DNA of 64,000 nucleotides. Origin: Cryptosporangium phraense. Its GTDB lineage: Bacteria > Actinomycetota > Actinomycetes > Mycobacteriales > Cryptosporangiaceae. Positions 8,534-16,976 of this stretch are shown piece by piece (position 1 is the first letter of the stretch; every line of letters begins with the position of its first letter). The DNA is taken from contig NZ_VIRS01000005.1 in assembly GCF_006912135.1 (NCBI RefSeq), positions 124,001-188,000 on the forward strand, written 5' to 3'. Position numbers and translations under genes: made by a program. The notes under the pieces are model-generated. The model made no database searches, was not told where the DNA came from, and saw only the letters and a list, made by a program, of their open reading frames with translations.

Positions 8534-9595
8534 GCCGCCCGCGGCCGGCGCGGCGGAGCCGGGCGATGGCGGCGCGGCGGAGCCGGGCGATGGCGGCGCG
8601 GGGGCGCAGTGCGTGGATCGCAGGACCGGCGTGACCGGGTGGATCACCCGGCGGCCGCCGCCGGCGAAGCCCCCGATCCGCTCCAGCAGCAGCGTCACCG
8701 CGGAGCGGAGCATGTCGCCGAACGGCACGTGGATCGTGGTCAGCGACACGATCGGCCAGGCCGAGCTCTCCAGGTCGTCGAACCCGACCAGCGCCAGGTC
8801 GTCGGGCACGCGCAGCCCGGCCGCGGAGGCCGCGTTCAGCGCGCCGATCGCGATGATGTCGTTCGCGCAGAACAGCGCGGTGGGCCGGTGGCGTCCGCGC
8901 AGCACCGCGGCCAGCGACTCGGCCCCGTGGGCCTGGTCGAACGCCCCCTCCCGGACCCGGGTGTCGGGCAGGTCGACGCCGGCCTCGGCGAGCCGGGAAC
9001 GGAATCCGGCCGCCCGTTCCCGGCCGGTGCTGGTGTCGTCCGGGCCGAGCAGTGCGCCGATCCGGCGGTGACCGGCGTCCAGGAGGATCTGCGCGGCGGC
9101 CGCTCCGCCGGCCCGGTTGTCGGCCACCGAGGCGTCCAGATCGGAGCCTTCGACGTAGCGGTGGAGCAGCACGGCGGGCACCCCGCGCCGGCGGAGCGTG
9201 GCCGGGAGGGACGAGCCGAGCCGGGCCGTGCTGACGATCACCCCGTCGACGCCGCCGCCGAGCAGGTGTTCCTCGACGTCGTCGGGATCGCCGTGGCCGG
9301 CCAGCAGCGTGAGCCGGTAGCCGCGACCGGCGAGCTCGTCGTGGAGCCGGCCGACCAGCAGCGACCACAGCGGGTTGTCGAGGTCGACGACCATCGCGAT
9401 GCGCTGGGTGCTGCCGGTCGAGAGCGCGCGGGCCCGGGCGCTGGGCACGTAGTCGAGCGCCTGCGCGGCCTCCAGGACCCGGCGGACGGTCTCCGCGCCG
9501 ATGCTCGGGTCCCGCCGGAGCGCCCGCGAGACCGTCGCCTGCGAGACGCCGGCTCGCGCGGCGACGTCGAAGCTGGTGATCTTGCGAGCGGGCAC
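8507..9595 (-). CDS. LacI-family transcriptional repressor
   Basis: A 362-residue LacI/GalR regulator. The N-terminal helix-turn-helix (residues 5-25) contains AGVSQATVSRAL, followed by the hinge helix region YVPSARARAL and a periplasmic-binding-protein-like sensor domain to about residue 330. The C-terminus carries an unusual Pro/Ser/Gly/Ala tail built from an eight-residue repeat PPSPGSAA, encoded by a 24-bp DNA repeat. It starts with GTG one base after the aldolase stop, so the two are co-transcribed. It is the obvious candidate to bind the palindrome at 10448-10463 and to respond to the imported compound or a pathway intermediate. Confidence 0.92.
   Translation of the reverse strand: MPARKITSFDVAARAGVSQATVSRALRRDPSIGAETVRRVLEAAQALDYVPSARARALSTGSTQRIAMVVDLDNPLWSLLVGRLHDELAGRGYRLTLLAGHGDPDDVEEHLLGGGVDGVIVSTARLGSSLPATLRRRGVPAVLLHRYVEGSDLDASVADNRAGGAAAAQILLDAGHRRIGALLGPDDTSTGRERAAGFRSRLAEAGVDLPDTRVREGAFDQAHGAESLAAVLRGRHRPTALFCANDIIAIGALNAASAAGLRVPDDLALVGFDDLESSAWPIVSLTTIHVPFGDMLRSAVTLLLERIGGFAGGGRRVIHPVTPVLRSTHCAPAPPSPGSAAPPSPGSAAPAAGGSAVQPLPE
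8546..8600. repeat. 24-bp tandem repeat inside lacI-type gene
   Basis: Two perfect 24-bp units (8546-8569 and 8570-8593) followed by the first seven bases of a third. On the minus strand they encode a repeated octapeptide in the disordered C-terminal tail of the LacI-type regulator. Copy-number change here would keep frame and alter tail length only. Confidence 0.9.
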
Positions 9596-9596
9596 G

Positions 9597-10376
9597 TCAG
9601 TAGCCGGAACCGTCGGGGGCGGCCTGGGCGGCCCGGAGGGCCAGACGGGCGCCGGCCCGCAGCAGCGCGAGGTCGTTCCCGGGCGTGACGAAGTCGTAGC
9701 CGAGCGCCGCCAGGCGCGCCGCGATCTCGCCGTTGGCGCAGAACGTGCCGGCGTAGATCCCGGCCCGGTGGGCCGCCTCGAGGATCGTCACCCAGGCCTG
9801 TTCCACCTCGGTCGGCGGCGGCACCTGGCCGGCCCGCTGGCCGAGCGCGAGCGCCAGGTCGTTCGGGCCGACGAACAGCCCGTCGAGGCCGGGGGTGGCC
9901 GCGATCGCGTCGACCGCTTCCAGGGCCGGGGCCGACTCGATCATCGCCCAGGCCATCACGGTGCGGTCGGCCTCGTCGGTGTAGTCGGGACCGCCGTACA
10001 GGAGGGCCCGGGCCGGGCCGAAGCTGCGCCGGCCGGTGGGCGGGTAGCGGCAGGCCGAGACGAACGCCTCGGCCTGCGCCGGGGTGTCGATGCCGGGGCA
10101 GATGATCCCGTAGGCGCCCGCGTCTAGCAGTTTCCCGATGACCGCCGGGTCGTGGTCGGGGCAGCGCGCGAACGGCTCGGCCGGACCGGCGCTGATCGCC
10201 TGGAGCAGCGCGATCGCGCCGTCGACCCCGAACATGCCGTGCTGGAGGTCGACGGTCACCGAGTGGAACCCGGCGTGGGAGAGTGCCTCGGCGATGTACG
10301 GGCTGTCGCTCGACAGCCAGGCGTTCACCGCGGTCCCGCCGCCGCTCATCAACGTTCGTATCGCACTGGCGCGCAT
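9597..10376 (-). CDS. HpcH/HpaI-family aldolase
   Basis: A 259-residue class II aldolase of the HpcH/HpaI family, which cleave 2-keto-3-deoxy acids to pyruvate plus an aldehyde. Visible family segments are VTVDLQHG (metal/phosphate-binding loop region), CPGIDTPAQAEAFV, GRRSFGP, a metal-ligand Glu in AMIESAPALE and the second metal-ligand Asp in GLFVGPNDLALALG. An upstream GGAGAG ribosome site supports the ATG at 10376. It precedes lacI in the same operon and is divergent from the bicupin gene. It suggests the pathway ends in retro-aldol cleavage of a 2-keto-3-deoxy sugar acid. Confidence 0.9.
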   Translation of the reverse strand: MRASAIRTLMSGGGTAVNAWLSSDSPYIAEALSHAGFHSVTVDLQHGMFGVDGAIALLQAISAGPAEPFARCPDHDPAVIGKLLDAGAYGIICPGIDTPAQAEAFVSACRYPPTGRRSFGPARALLYGGPDYTDEADRTVMAWAMIESAPALEAVDAIAATPGLDGLFVGPNDLALALGQRAGQVPPPTEVEQAWVTILEAAHRAGIYAGTFCANGEIAARLAALGYDFVTPGNDLALLRAGARLALRAAQAAPDGSGY

Positions 10377-10390
10377 TCGTGGCTCTCCGT

Positions 10391-10406
10391 TCGGTTACGT
10401 ATGCGC
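10391..10406. promoter_or_regulatory. Degenerate LacI-type operator half-match
   Basis: This stretch contains TACGTATGC-like sequence (ttacgtatgc) sharing its right half with the perfect palindrome at 10448-10463. It sits 15-30 bp upstream of the aldolase start, where a repressor would block the aldolase-lacI transcript. Confidence 0.45.
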
Positions 10407-10447
10407 AGCCTAGAACATTGACAATGATCGCCCGGCTGGGTCTGATG

Positions 10448-10463
10448 GTGCATACGTATGCAC
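10448..10463. promoter_or_regulatory. Putative LacI-type operator (perfect 16-bp palindrome)
   Basis: GTGCATACGTATGCAC is a perfect inverted repeat with the central CG typical of LacI/GalR operators. It lies 18 bp before the bicupin ATG and 72 bp before the divergent aldolase ATG. The nearest regulator is the LacI-type gene in the aldolase operon, so autoregulation is likely. Confidence 0.75.
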
Positions 10464-10480
10464 GATCGACGGGAGCACCG

Positions 10481-11569
10481 ATGCGGATCACGGCGGCTGA
10501 GCTGGAAGCCCGGACCATCCTGCGGAAGGACCTGGTCCCCGACACCGCGGCCTTCCTCGACACGAAGATCCCGGGCAGCCGGTCGAAGGTGAACTACCCC
10601 CTGATCGGCCCGGGCGTCTCGGAGAACGGGCAGCAGGTCGTGCCGGTGACCGAGCCGCACGGGTTCAACCTCGGCGGCGCGGTGATGCCCGCGGGCACCG
10701 TCAACAACCTCCACCTGCACTTCACCGCCGAGGTGTTCTTCTGCTTCGCCGGCTCGTGGACGTTCCGCTGGGGCGTCGACGGCACCGACGGCCAGGCGAC
10801 GGTAGGCGACGGCGACGTGATCTCGATCCCGACCTGGATCTTCCGGGGCTTCACCAGCGAGAGCGACGACGCCTGGCTCTACACCGCGCTGGGCCGGGAC
10901 GAGAGCGGCGGCCTGATCTGGGCGCCGTCGGTGATCGCGGCCGCGGCCGAGACCGGCATGTTCCTCGGCCTCGACCACCGACTGATCGAGGTGGAGCCGG
11001 GCACGGTGCCATCGGTGGGCGTCGTCGGGCCGATGTCGGAGGACGACCTCGCCGGGCTCCGTTCCGTGTCGGTCGAGGAGATGCGGACCCGGCTCGCCCG
11101 CCCCGACGACCTGGTCTGGCGGTCGGACGCGTTCCTGGACGACGGCGGGGCGGAGCTCGCGCTGGTGATCGGGTACGGGCTGACCGAGAACCGGGACCAG
11201 GCCCCCCGCCTGGCCGATCCGCACGGTTTCTCGATCGCCTGGCTGCGGGCCGCGACCGGCCGGGGAGTGGCCAGGCACCGCATCGACGAGCCCCAGGTGC
11301 TGATCGCGAAGTCGGGCACCTGGCGGGTGACGCTGAACGACGAGGAGCCGGTCTCGGTCGAGCTCGGACCCTACGACACGCTCTCGGTGCCGGCCGGCGC
11401 CTGGCGGCGGTTCGAGAGCGTCGGCCCGGAGACCGGCCAGCTGGCGCTGCTGACCAGCGGCGACGGCCGGGTACGGATCGACTGGGACCCGGCCGTGGTC
11501 GCGGCCGCGCGCGAGCGGGACGTCGCCCTCGACGCGAACGGCTACCTGGCCCCGGCCCACTTGATCTGA
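10481..11569 (+). CDS. Bicupin protein
   Basis: A 362-residue protein with two cupin (beta-barrel) domains. The first contains a metal-binding-like HLHFTAEVFFCFAG near residue 77 and the closing segment DGDVISIPTWIFRGF. The second contains PQVLIAKSGTWRVTL and DTLSVPAGAWRRF near the C-terminus and lacks an obvious HxH, so only the N-terminal cupin may bind metal. Bicupins act as isomerases, dioxygenases or ketol-isomerase-like sugar enzymes. The ATG at 10481 was chosen because it follows the operator region. It is transcribed divergently from the aldolase under the same palindrome. Confidence 0.75.
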   Translation: MRITAAELEARTILRKDLVPDTAAFLDTKIPGSRSKVNYPLIGPGVSENGQQVVPVTEPHGFNLGGAVMPAGTVNNLHLHFTAEVFFCFAGSWTFRWGVDGTDGQATVGDGDVISIPTWIFRGFTSESDDAWLYTALGRDESGGLIWAPSVIAAAAETGMFLGLDHRLIEVEPGTVPSVGVVGPMSEDDLAGLRSVSVEEMRTRLARPDDLVWRSDAFLDDGGAELALVIGYGLTENRDQAPRLADPHGFSIAWLRAATGRGVARHRIDEPQVLIAKSGTWRVTLNDEEPVSVELGPYDTLSVPAGAWRRFESVGPETGQLALLTSGDGRVRIDWDPAVVAAARERDVALDANGYLAPAHLI

Positions 11570-11757
11570 CCGACCGCTGCAAGCGGGGCCACGGCCGCGC
11601 CGCTGACCGGCGGACGGCACTTCGGGGATCCGGTACCACCTGGCCGTCGACATTTGGCGGCAACGGAGACGGCGTCCGGAAGTGCTGATGACGGCTGAGC
11701 CGGCCGCCCAGCCCGACACCACCGACGCCGTCGACCTCCGGCACGCGCTCGTGCGCG

Positions 11758-11838
11758 ACGCACGTCCGGGCGATCTTTCAGAAGCTGCGGGTGAAGTCGC
11801 GGGTTCAGCTCTCGAACGCGGTCCGGGAGCACGTGTGA
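11758..11838 (+). pseudogene. 3' remnant of a LuxR-type HTH regulator
   Basis: Read in the frame ending at the TGA of 11836-11838, the sequence gives THVRAIFQKLRVKSRVQL followed by SNAVREHV. This is the recognition-helix and C-terminal helix pattern of LuxR/NarL DNA-binding domains. Upstream sequence in this frame shows no further LuxR homology and there is no start codon in context. Only about 26 codons remain, and they sit just before a strong terminator. Confidence 0.6.
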
Positions 11839-11843
11839 ACGGA

Positions 11844-11873
11844 CCCCTCCGAGAGGCTGGCCTCTCGGAGGGG
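11844..11873. terminator. Strong rho-independent-type hairpin
   Basis: Perfect 13-bp stem (CCCCTCCGAGAGG / CCTCTCGGAGGGG) with a four-base loop. It lies between the LuxR remnant and the convergent DUF2637 gene and could stop transcription from both sides. The T-tract is weak, as is usual in actinomycetes. Confidence 0.8.
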
Positions 11874-11880
11874 CGGTTCG

Positions 11881-13230
11881 TCAGGCGCCTGCGCGTTGCT
11901 TGTCGGCCTGATCGATCTCGTTCAGTTGCGACGACCACGCGGTGACGTAGTCGCGCCAGTTCTCGCCGCCGGCACCGGCCACCGACCGCACCTCGCGGGC
12001 CGTCCAGCGGTAGTCCGGGTCCGTCGTGTGGGCGAGCATGGCGGCGACCCGCTCCTCGCCGGTCCGCAGCGGAACGATCCGGTGCGTGCCGGTGTCCTCG
12101 GTGGCCGGCGGCTTGGCGCCTTCGGCGTCCCGCTGGTCGTTCCGGCCACCGCGTCGCGAGCCGCCCGACCGGTTGCCGGACAGGGCCGCGCTGGTGAGCC
12201 GCTCGGCCGTGCGCTCGGCCGATTCGCGGGCCGCGGCCAGGTCGTCCTCGAGCTGCTTGGACCGCAGCTGAGCCGCCTCGCGCAGGGCGGACTCCCTGGT
12301 CAGGATCGCGCGCAGCTGCTCGATCTCGGTCGTGAACTGGGCCCGGGCGTTCGCCGTCGCCGCGTTCAGCTCGGCCACGCCCCGCTCCAGCTCGGCCGTC
12401 AGGTCGGCGACCTGGGCCTCGGCGGCCTGGCGGGCGTCCCGCTCGGCCGCGACCCGGACGTCGGCCGCCTCGGTGGCCAGGCGCAGTGCCTCGGCGTGGG
12501 CGTCGTCGGCCTGGAGCCGTTCGCCACGGACCCGGAAGACCTCGGCCTCCCGGACGGCCAGCATGGTGGCGGCCTTCTTCCGGCTGATCATCACGCTCTT
12601 GCCGAGGCCCTGCTCGGTGCGGAGAGCGGCCACCGCCTGAGCCCGCTCCCAGGGCAGCGCGGTGTCGGGGTAGAGCTGCCGGGCCCGCTCCAGCGCGACC
12701 TCCGGCTTGTCGATGCCCTCGTAGGAGGCGACCAGCACGGCCCGCTTCACCAGGCTGCGGAACCGTCGCCGGAAGCGCATCGGGAAGCCGGGCTCCGGCG
12801 GGGCCAGCAGGCCCCGGGCGCGCAGCGCCTCGCGGCTGCCCTGGAAGATCTTCAGCTGCCAGAGCCCCACGGTGATCAGCGACGCGGGTCCGTAGACCAG
12901 CGCCGAGCCCGGGTGGTCGCTGTCGAGCGCGTGGCCGACCTGGGTGGCGACGCTGATGAAGGTCAGCGTCCAGATCGCGGCCCACAGCGCGGTCGTGGGG
13001 TCCCGGGCCAGGCGGGCCCGGTAGGCGTGCCGGACCAGGAACACGATGACGCATTCGAACAGTCCGAACAGCAGATAGCCCTCCGGCCCGGCGATGCCGA
13101 GCCAGTCGTGGGCCACCTTGACCCAGCCCTGGGCCACCCAGAACGAGGCGATCAAGGAGAGTCCGATGAGGACGAGCGAGCCGAAGCGGTCGGGGGGCGC
13201 GGACGATGATTGTGACGGGTGAGCATTCAC
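11881..13230 (-). CDS. DUF2637 membrane protein with long coiled coil
   Basis: A 449-residue protein. The N-terminal third matches the DUF2637 pattern with four predicted membrane segments near residues 16-36, 48-68, 79-102 and 108-130. A basic region and a long Ala/Glu/Arg-rich heptad stretch (about residues 220-350, such as RLATEAADVRVAAERDARQA) predict a coiled coil, and a basic C-terminal domain follows. DUF2637 proteins often occur on actinomycete plasmids and integrative elements, where they are annotated as spread or transfer-related; the exact function is unknown. It stands alone between the terminator hairpin and a long non-coding stretch. Confidence 0.75.
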   Translation of the reverse strand: MNAHPSQSSSAPPDRFGSLVLIGLSLIASFWVAQGWVKVAHDWLGIAGPEGYLLFGLFECVIVFLVRHAYRARLARDPTTALWAAIWTLTFISVATQVGHALDSDHPGSALVYGPASLITVGLWQLKIFQGSREALRARGLLAPPEPGFPMRFRRRFRSLVKRAVLVASYEGIDKPEVALERARQLYPDTALPWERAQAVAALRTEQGLGKSVMISRKKAATMLAVREAEVFRVRGERLQADDAHAEALRLATEAADVRVAAERDARQAAEAQVADLTAELERGVAELNAATANARAQFTTEIEQLRAILTRESALREAAQLRSKQLEDDLAAARESAERTAERLTSAALSGNRSGGSRRGGRNDQRDAEGAKPPATEDTGTHRIVPLRTGEERVAAMLAHTTDPDYRWTAREVRSVAGAGGENWRDYVTAWSSQLNEIDQADKQRAGA

Positions 13231-13906
13231 GATGCCGACGTCTCCGTCTGTGAGTGGTGTGATCAGGTCCCGATGGCGCAGCAGTGTAGGCCAATTTGGA
13301 CCGTCGCCGCCTAGGGGGTTCGGCGGATACCTAGGCTCGTCCTATAGTTCCAGGCCAGCACCCGCCCTCTCGCGATGGAACTGCGCATCGGGGCTCCGGA
13401 GTAGCCCTCGGCGAGAACGCGCCATTCGACGCGGCTAGCGGAAGGCCTGCGCATGCCGAGCAAGTAAGACCCCTAGACCGAGACGCTGCAGCCTGAGCTT
13501 CGACAAAATAGCCCGCATCGTCGGCCCCCTCCCAGCGTCAGTGTCGATCCGGCAGTGGTGGGCCAACCGCTGTGGACGCTCTGTGGTGAGGTTGGCCGGG
13601 GCGAAGGTGGTAGGCCGTGGACGGAGGGCAGCCTGTCCCGGGCGCAGGCCGGCCGGTCGCGGACGGCCTCACGGCCGGTTGGTCATCATCGGTGGCAATC
13701 CGGTACACGGACCCGGCCGGATGGTCCACTGGCACCGCCCCTGCGAAAACGGGCGCCATCCCCCCTTCGATGCCCGTCCGCAGCCCTGTCCCCCTCCGGG
13801 TTTCGCCGGCCGGATTCTCGCCTGACCGCGTCGCCGCGGGCGAGGCCTGTGGGCCCGGCCGGAACGGATTGTTCAGTGTTCGTGCCGGGACGCCGATCAG
13901 GGCGGA
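13231..13906. other. 676-bp stretch without a convincing gene
   Basis: Upstream of the DUF2637 gene on one side and of the GGDEF remnant on the other. All short reading frames here lack codon bias or recognisable protein features. Small G/C-rich inverted repeats occur around 13650-13690 (several ggccgg / ccggcc elements). The promoter of the DUF2637 gene must lie near 13240-13340. I see no tRNA, riboswitch or transposon ends. Confidence 0.5.
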
Positions 13907-15267
13907 GTGGGGGCGCGAGGCAGGGGTGGGCGGGTGCTGGGCTGGGCGGCCCTCGCCATGGTGGTCGCTGTCCTGGTCACCGGTGGCCTGGTGACGGTGG
14001 CGGCGTTCGGTCTGGTCGACCGGGGCGAGGACCGCTACGCCGTTCAGGTGATGGACCGCTACGCCGACGAGCTGACCGCCGGGCTGGACACCACCCGGCT
14101 GCCGGGCGCGGCCGCGGTCGACTTCGTGGTGCCCGCCACCACCGCGCAGATCCCCGGGATGCAGCGGGCGTGGCGCGCTGAGGGCACACCGGGCCTGACG
14201 CGACGACCGGCGGCCGGGGCGTCGTCACACGCGTTCGTCATATTCGAACACACCTTCGACCGGCCCGCCGGGATCGCCGGCCTGGACCTGGCCCCCAGCG
14301 TCGCGGCCGATCAGGCGCTGCGGGCCGCGCGGCAGAACGGGGGCCTGACGATCAGCCCCGCGTTCTTGCTGCTGCGCGACGAGCACCTGGCGTTGCCGCG
14401 GCGCCAGCAGTCGGTGGTGTTCACGGTGGCGGTCTACTCCGGGATCGGCTCAGGCGAACCGGACGTGTTCCGCGGCTGGATCGTGATGCCCGTCCGGGGG
14501 CAGAACTTCCTCTCCCGGATCCTGCTCGACCGCGGACAGGGCGCGGTCCGAGCTCAGGTCTCCGAAGACGCCCCGAGGGGATCTCCGACGGAACTGTCCT
14601 CGCGTCGACCGCGCCCGGGCGCCGGATCGCCGAGGCCACGCTGATCCGGCGCCGCACCCTGACCCTCGGGGAACGCTCCTGGCAGCTCACCGTCTGGCCC
14701 ACTACCCATCTGTTGGCGGTCACCGACCGCGGGATGAGCCGCTTCACCCTCGCCGCCGGGGCGGCCCTGACCGTGCTGCTCGCCACGCTGACCGGGGTCC
14801 TGGCCGGCAGCCGCAGCCGCGCCCTGCGCCAAGTCGCCGACGCCACCGCCGCGCTGCGCCACGACATCGCCACCCACGCTCGCGCCGACCGCCTGGCCGC
14901 CGTGCTCTCCATCGACCTCGACGGCTTCAAACAGATCAACGACCAGCGCGGGCACGCCGCTGGTGACGCCGTCCTGCGGACCGTGGCCGCACGAATGGAG
15001 AACAGTCTGCGGCTGGTCGACACCGTCGCCCGGCTCGGCGGCGACGAATTCGCGATCCTCCTCGAGGGCCTCACCACACCCGCCGACGCCCGGGTCTCGG
15101 CCAGCATCGGCATCGCCCTCAGCCGCCCCGGGACCGGAGCCGACGAGTTGCGGCGCGCGGCCGACACCGCCATGTACACGGCGAACAACACCGGCAAGAA
15201 CCGCTGCGTCGAAGCCACCGGACCGCCACCGGACCCGGCCGTCGCGCGACCGGCCGCTCACCGGTAG
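13907..15267 (+). pseudogene. CHASE-GGDEF diguanylate cyclase, frameshifted and internally deleted
   Basis: The first frame (from 13907) encodes a membrane helix near residues 10-33 and an extracellular CHASE-like sensor. Homology then continues in a second frame (ISDGTVLASTAPGRRI) through a second helix to a GGDEF domain ending at 15267. The switch lies near 14570-14580 in a CCCC/GGGG run; one inserted base restores DAPEGISDGTV. The GGDEF domain keeps LSIDLDGFKQIND, RLGGDEFAILL and an RxxD inhibitory site (RLVD) five residues before GGDEF. It lacks the usual D-LTGL-NR region and roughly 25 residues between PADAR and VSASIGIA. The start could be a nearby GTG. A sequencing error could explain the frameshift but not the deletions. 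Confidence 0.75.
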
Positions 15268-15324
15268 CGCCCGCTTCGCTGCAACCCCGACCTGATATGC
15301 ACGATAAGTACCTATCCGTCGACG

Positions 15325-16767
15325 GTGGGTGGTGGACCGGTGAGTGTGCTGGCTCGGCCTGCGGTTCGCGCGCCCGGCGGGCTGCTCCCGCCAATGCGGC
15401 GCTGGGGGCCGGCGAGCGTCGCTGGACTGGCGTTCGGGTTCGCGGCGCTGTGGGTCGGAGTCGGCCCGGACGACGGGAACTGGGTGTCGTTCCTCGCGCA
15501 GTTGGCCGGCGCCGAGGCAGTGCTGCTGATGGCGATCGCGATCGTGCTGATCTCGGTGCTCCCGGCCGTCGAGACCTGGTTCGACGGCATCGACCGGACC
15601 GCGATCTGGCATCGCCGGTTGTCGATGACCGGTGTGCTGCTGCTGATCCCGCACCTGCTGTTCGCCACCGGCCAGCACGACCACCTGACCCCGGGCAGCA
15701 CACCCCCGACCCCGGGAGATCAGGGCGGGGGGTCGGGGGGAACGCTCGCCCTGATCGGCGTCTGGGGCCTGGCCGCGCTCACGGTCTGGGCGATCGCGCC
15801 ACGCTGGCGGGACATGCTGCCCTGGCACCGCGTCCGGCCGATCACTCCCGCAGCCGGCCTGACGGCCGCCCGGTGGATCACCCGCGCCTGCCGGGTCGTG
15901 TTCGGCAACTATGAACGCTGGCGGTCCCTGCACCGCCTGACCGGCATGTTCCTCGCGGCGGGCTTCGTCCACGGACTGCTCGACGCCACCATGTTCGACT
16001 CCGGCCTGCTGCGCGGCAGCTACCTGCTAGCCGGCGGCACCGGACTGGTGTTCTACCTCTACCGCGAAACCCTCGCGCGGCACTTCCTGCCGCTGCACGA
16101 CTACCAGGTCACCGCCGCTCGCCCGGCCGGGCCGGGCATCCTCGAACTCGAACTCGCGCCGCTCGGACGTCCGATGCACTTCACCCCCGGACAGTTCGCG
16201 ATGCTGTTCCTGGAAACCACCGACGGCTGGCGACGTCACCCCTTCACCATGTCCGGCGCCCCCGCCGACGGCACACTGACCTTCGCGATCAAGGCCCTCG
16301 GCGACGACACCACCCGCATCCACCACACCGTCCAGCCCGGCATGCCCGCCGTCATCGGCGGCCCGCACGGACGTTTCGACCACGCCCGCGGCACCGACCG
16401 GCAGGTCTGGATCGCCGGCGGCATCGGCGTCACCCCGTTCCTCAGCTGGCTGCGGTCACTGGAACACCGGCCCTCGCACGCTCGCGTCGACTTCTTCTAC
16501 GCCACTACCGGACCCGCCCCGTTCGCCGACGAGATCACCCGCATCGCGGACGGGAACCCCGGTGTGCACGTCCACCTGCACGACACGACCGACCGCGGCT
16601 ACCTCACCGCCGCCGACGTTCTTGACGCCGTCCGCGACACCGACCCGCGGCAGCTCTCGGTGTTCCTCTGCGGACCGGCGCCCATGGTCGCCGCTTTCCT
16701 CCGCCAGTTCCGCCGAGCCGGAATTCCCGCCCGCCACCTCCACCGCGAACACTTCGACTGGCGCTGA
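15325..16767 (+). CDS. Ferric-reductase-like transmembrane flavoprotein oxidoreductase
   Basis: A 480-residue membrane electron-transfer protein. The N-terminal half has six or so hydrophobic segments, with paired His residues typical of the ferric reductase/NOX haem domain (WHRRLSM, LIPHLLF, LHRLTGM, FVHGLLD). The C-terminal half has the FAD-binding motif RHPFTMSG near residue 310, the NAD(P)-binding AGGIGVTPFLSWL near 365 and the closing FLCGPAPMV. It likely moves electrons from NAD(P)H across the membrane. The start is GTG; a second GTG at 15340 with a better spaced GGTGGA is an alternative. A hairpin overlaps its stop. Confidence 0.88.
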   Translation: MGGGPVSVLARPAVRAPGGLLPPMRRWGPASVAGLAFGFAALWVGVGPDDGNWVSFLAQLAGAEAVLLMAIAIVLISVLPAVETWFDGIDRTAIWHRRLSMTGVLLLIPHLLFATGQHDHLTPGSTPPTPGDQGGGSGGTLALIGVWGLAALTVWAIAPRWRDMLPWHRVRPITPAAGLTAARWITRACRVVFGNYERWRSLHRLTGMFLAAGFVHGLLDATMFDSGLLRGSYLLAGGTGLVFYLYRETLARHFLPLHDYQVTAARPAGPGILELELAPLGRPMHFTPGQFAMLFLETTDGWRRHPFTMSGAPADGTLTFAIKALGDDTTRIHHTVQPGMPAVIGGPHGRFDHARGTDRQVWIAGGIGVTPFLSWLRSLEHRPSHARVDFFYATTGPAPFADEITRIADGNPGVHVHLHDTTDRGYLTAADVLDAVRDTDPRQLSVFLCGPAPMVAAFLRQFRRAGIPARHLHREHFDWR

Positions 16768-16788
16768 CCGGTACCCCGCCGGTCAGCG
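16762..16788 (+). terminator. Hairpin overlapping the end of the oxidoreductase gene
   Basis: Perfect 10-bp stem CGCTGACCGG / CCGGTCAGCG with a seven-base loop; the stop codon of the flavoprotein gene lies in the left arm. Confidence 0.7.
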
Positions 16789-16818
16789 ACGGCGACCCGA
16801 CTCGCGAGCGACATGTCC

Positions 16819-16863
16819 AACCACGGCGTTCCCGACCACGACGCTCCCGACCACGGCGTTCCG
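16819..16863. repeat. Three 15-bp tandem repeats
   Basis: Units of the form (G/A)ACCACGRCGYTCCC at 16819-16833, 16834-16848 and 16849-16863, differing at a few bases. They lie in the non-coding gap after the flavoprotein gene. No function is evident. Confidence 0.7.
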
Positions 16864-16976
16864 ACTGCGGCGCGCGTTCCGCTCCAGAGACTCCGCGACA
16901 CCCCCGACCACCAACCGGAGCAGGCCCGGGCCTCCCTGGGCAAAACTCACGCCGCGCAGAGCCCCGGGCTGCCCGG

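Noticed and set aside
13231-13906. A cyclic-di-GMP or other riboswitch before the GGDEF remnant
   Set aside because: G/C-rich inverted repeats occur, but no conserved core of a known riboswitch class could be matched by eye.
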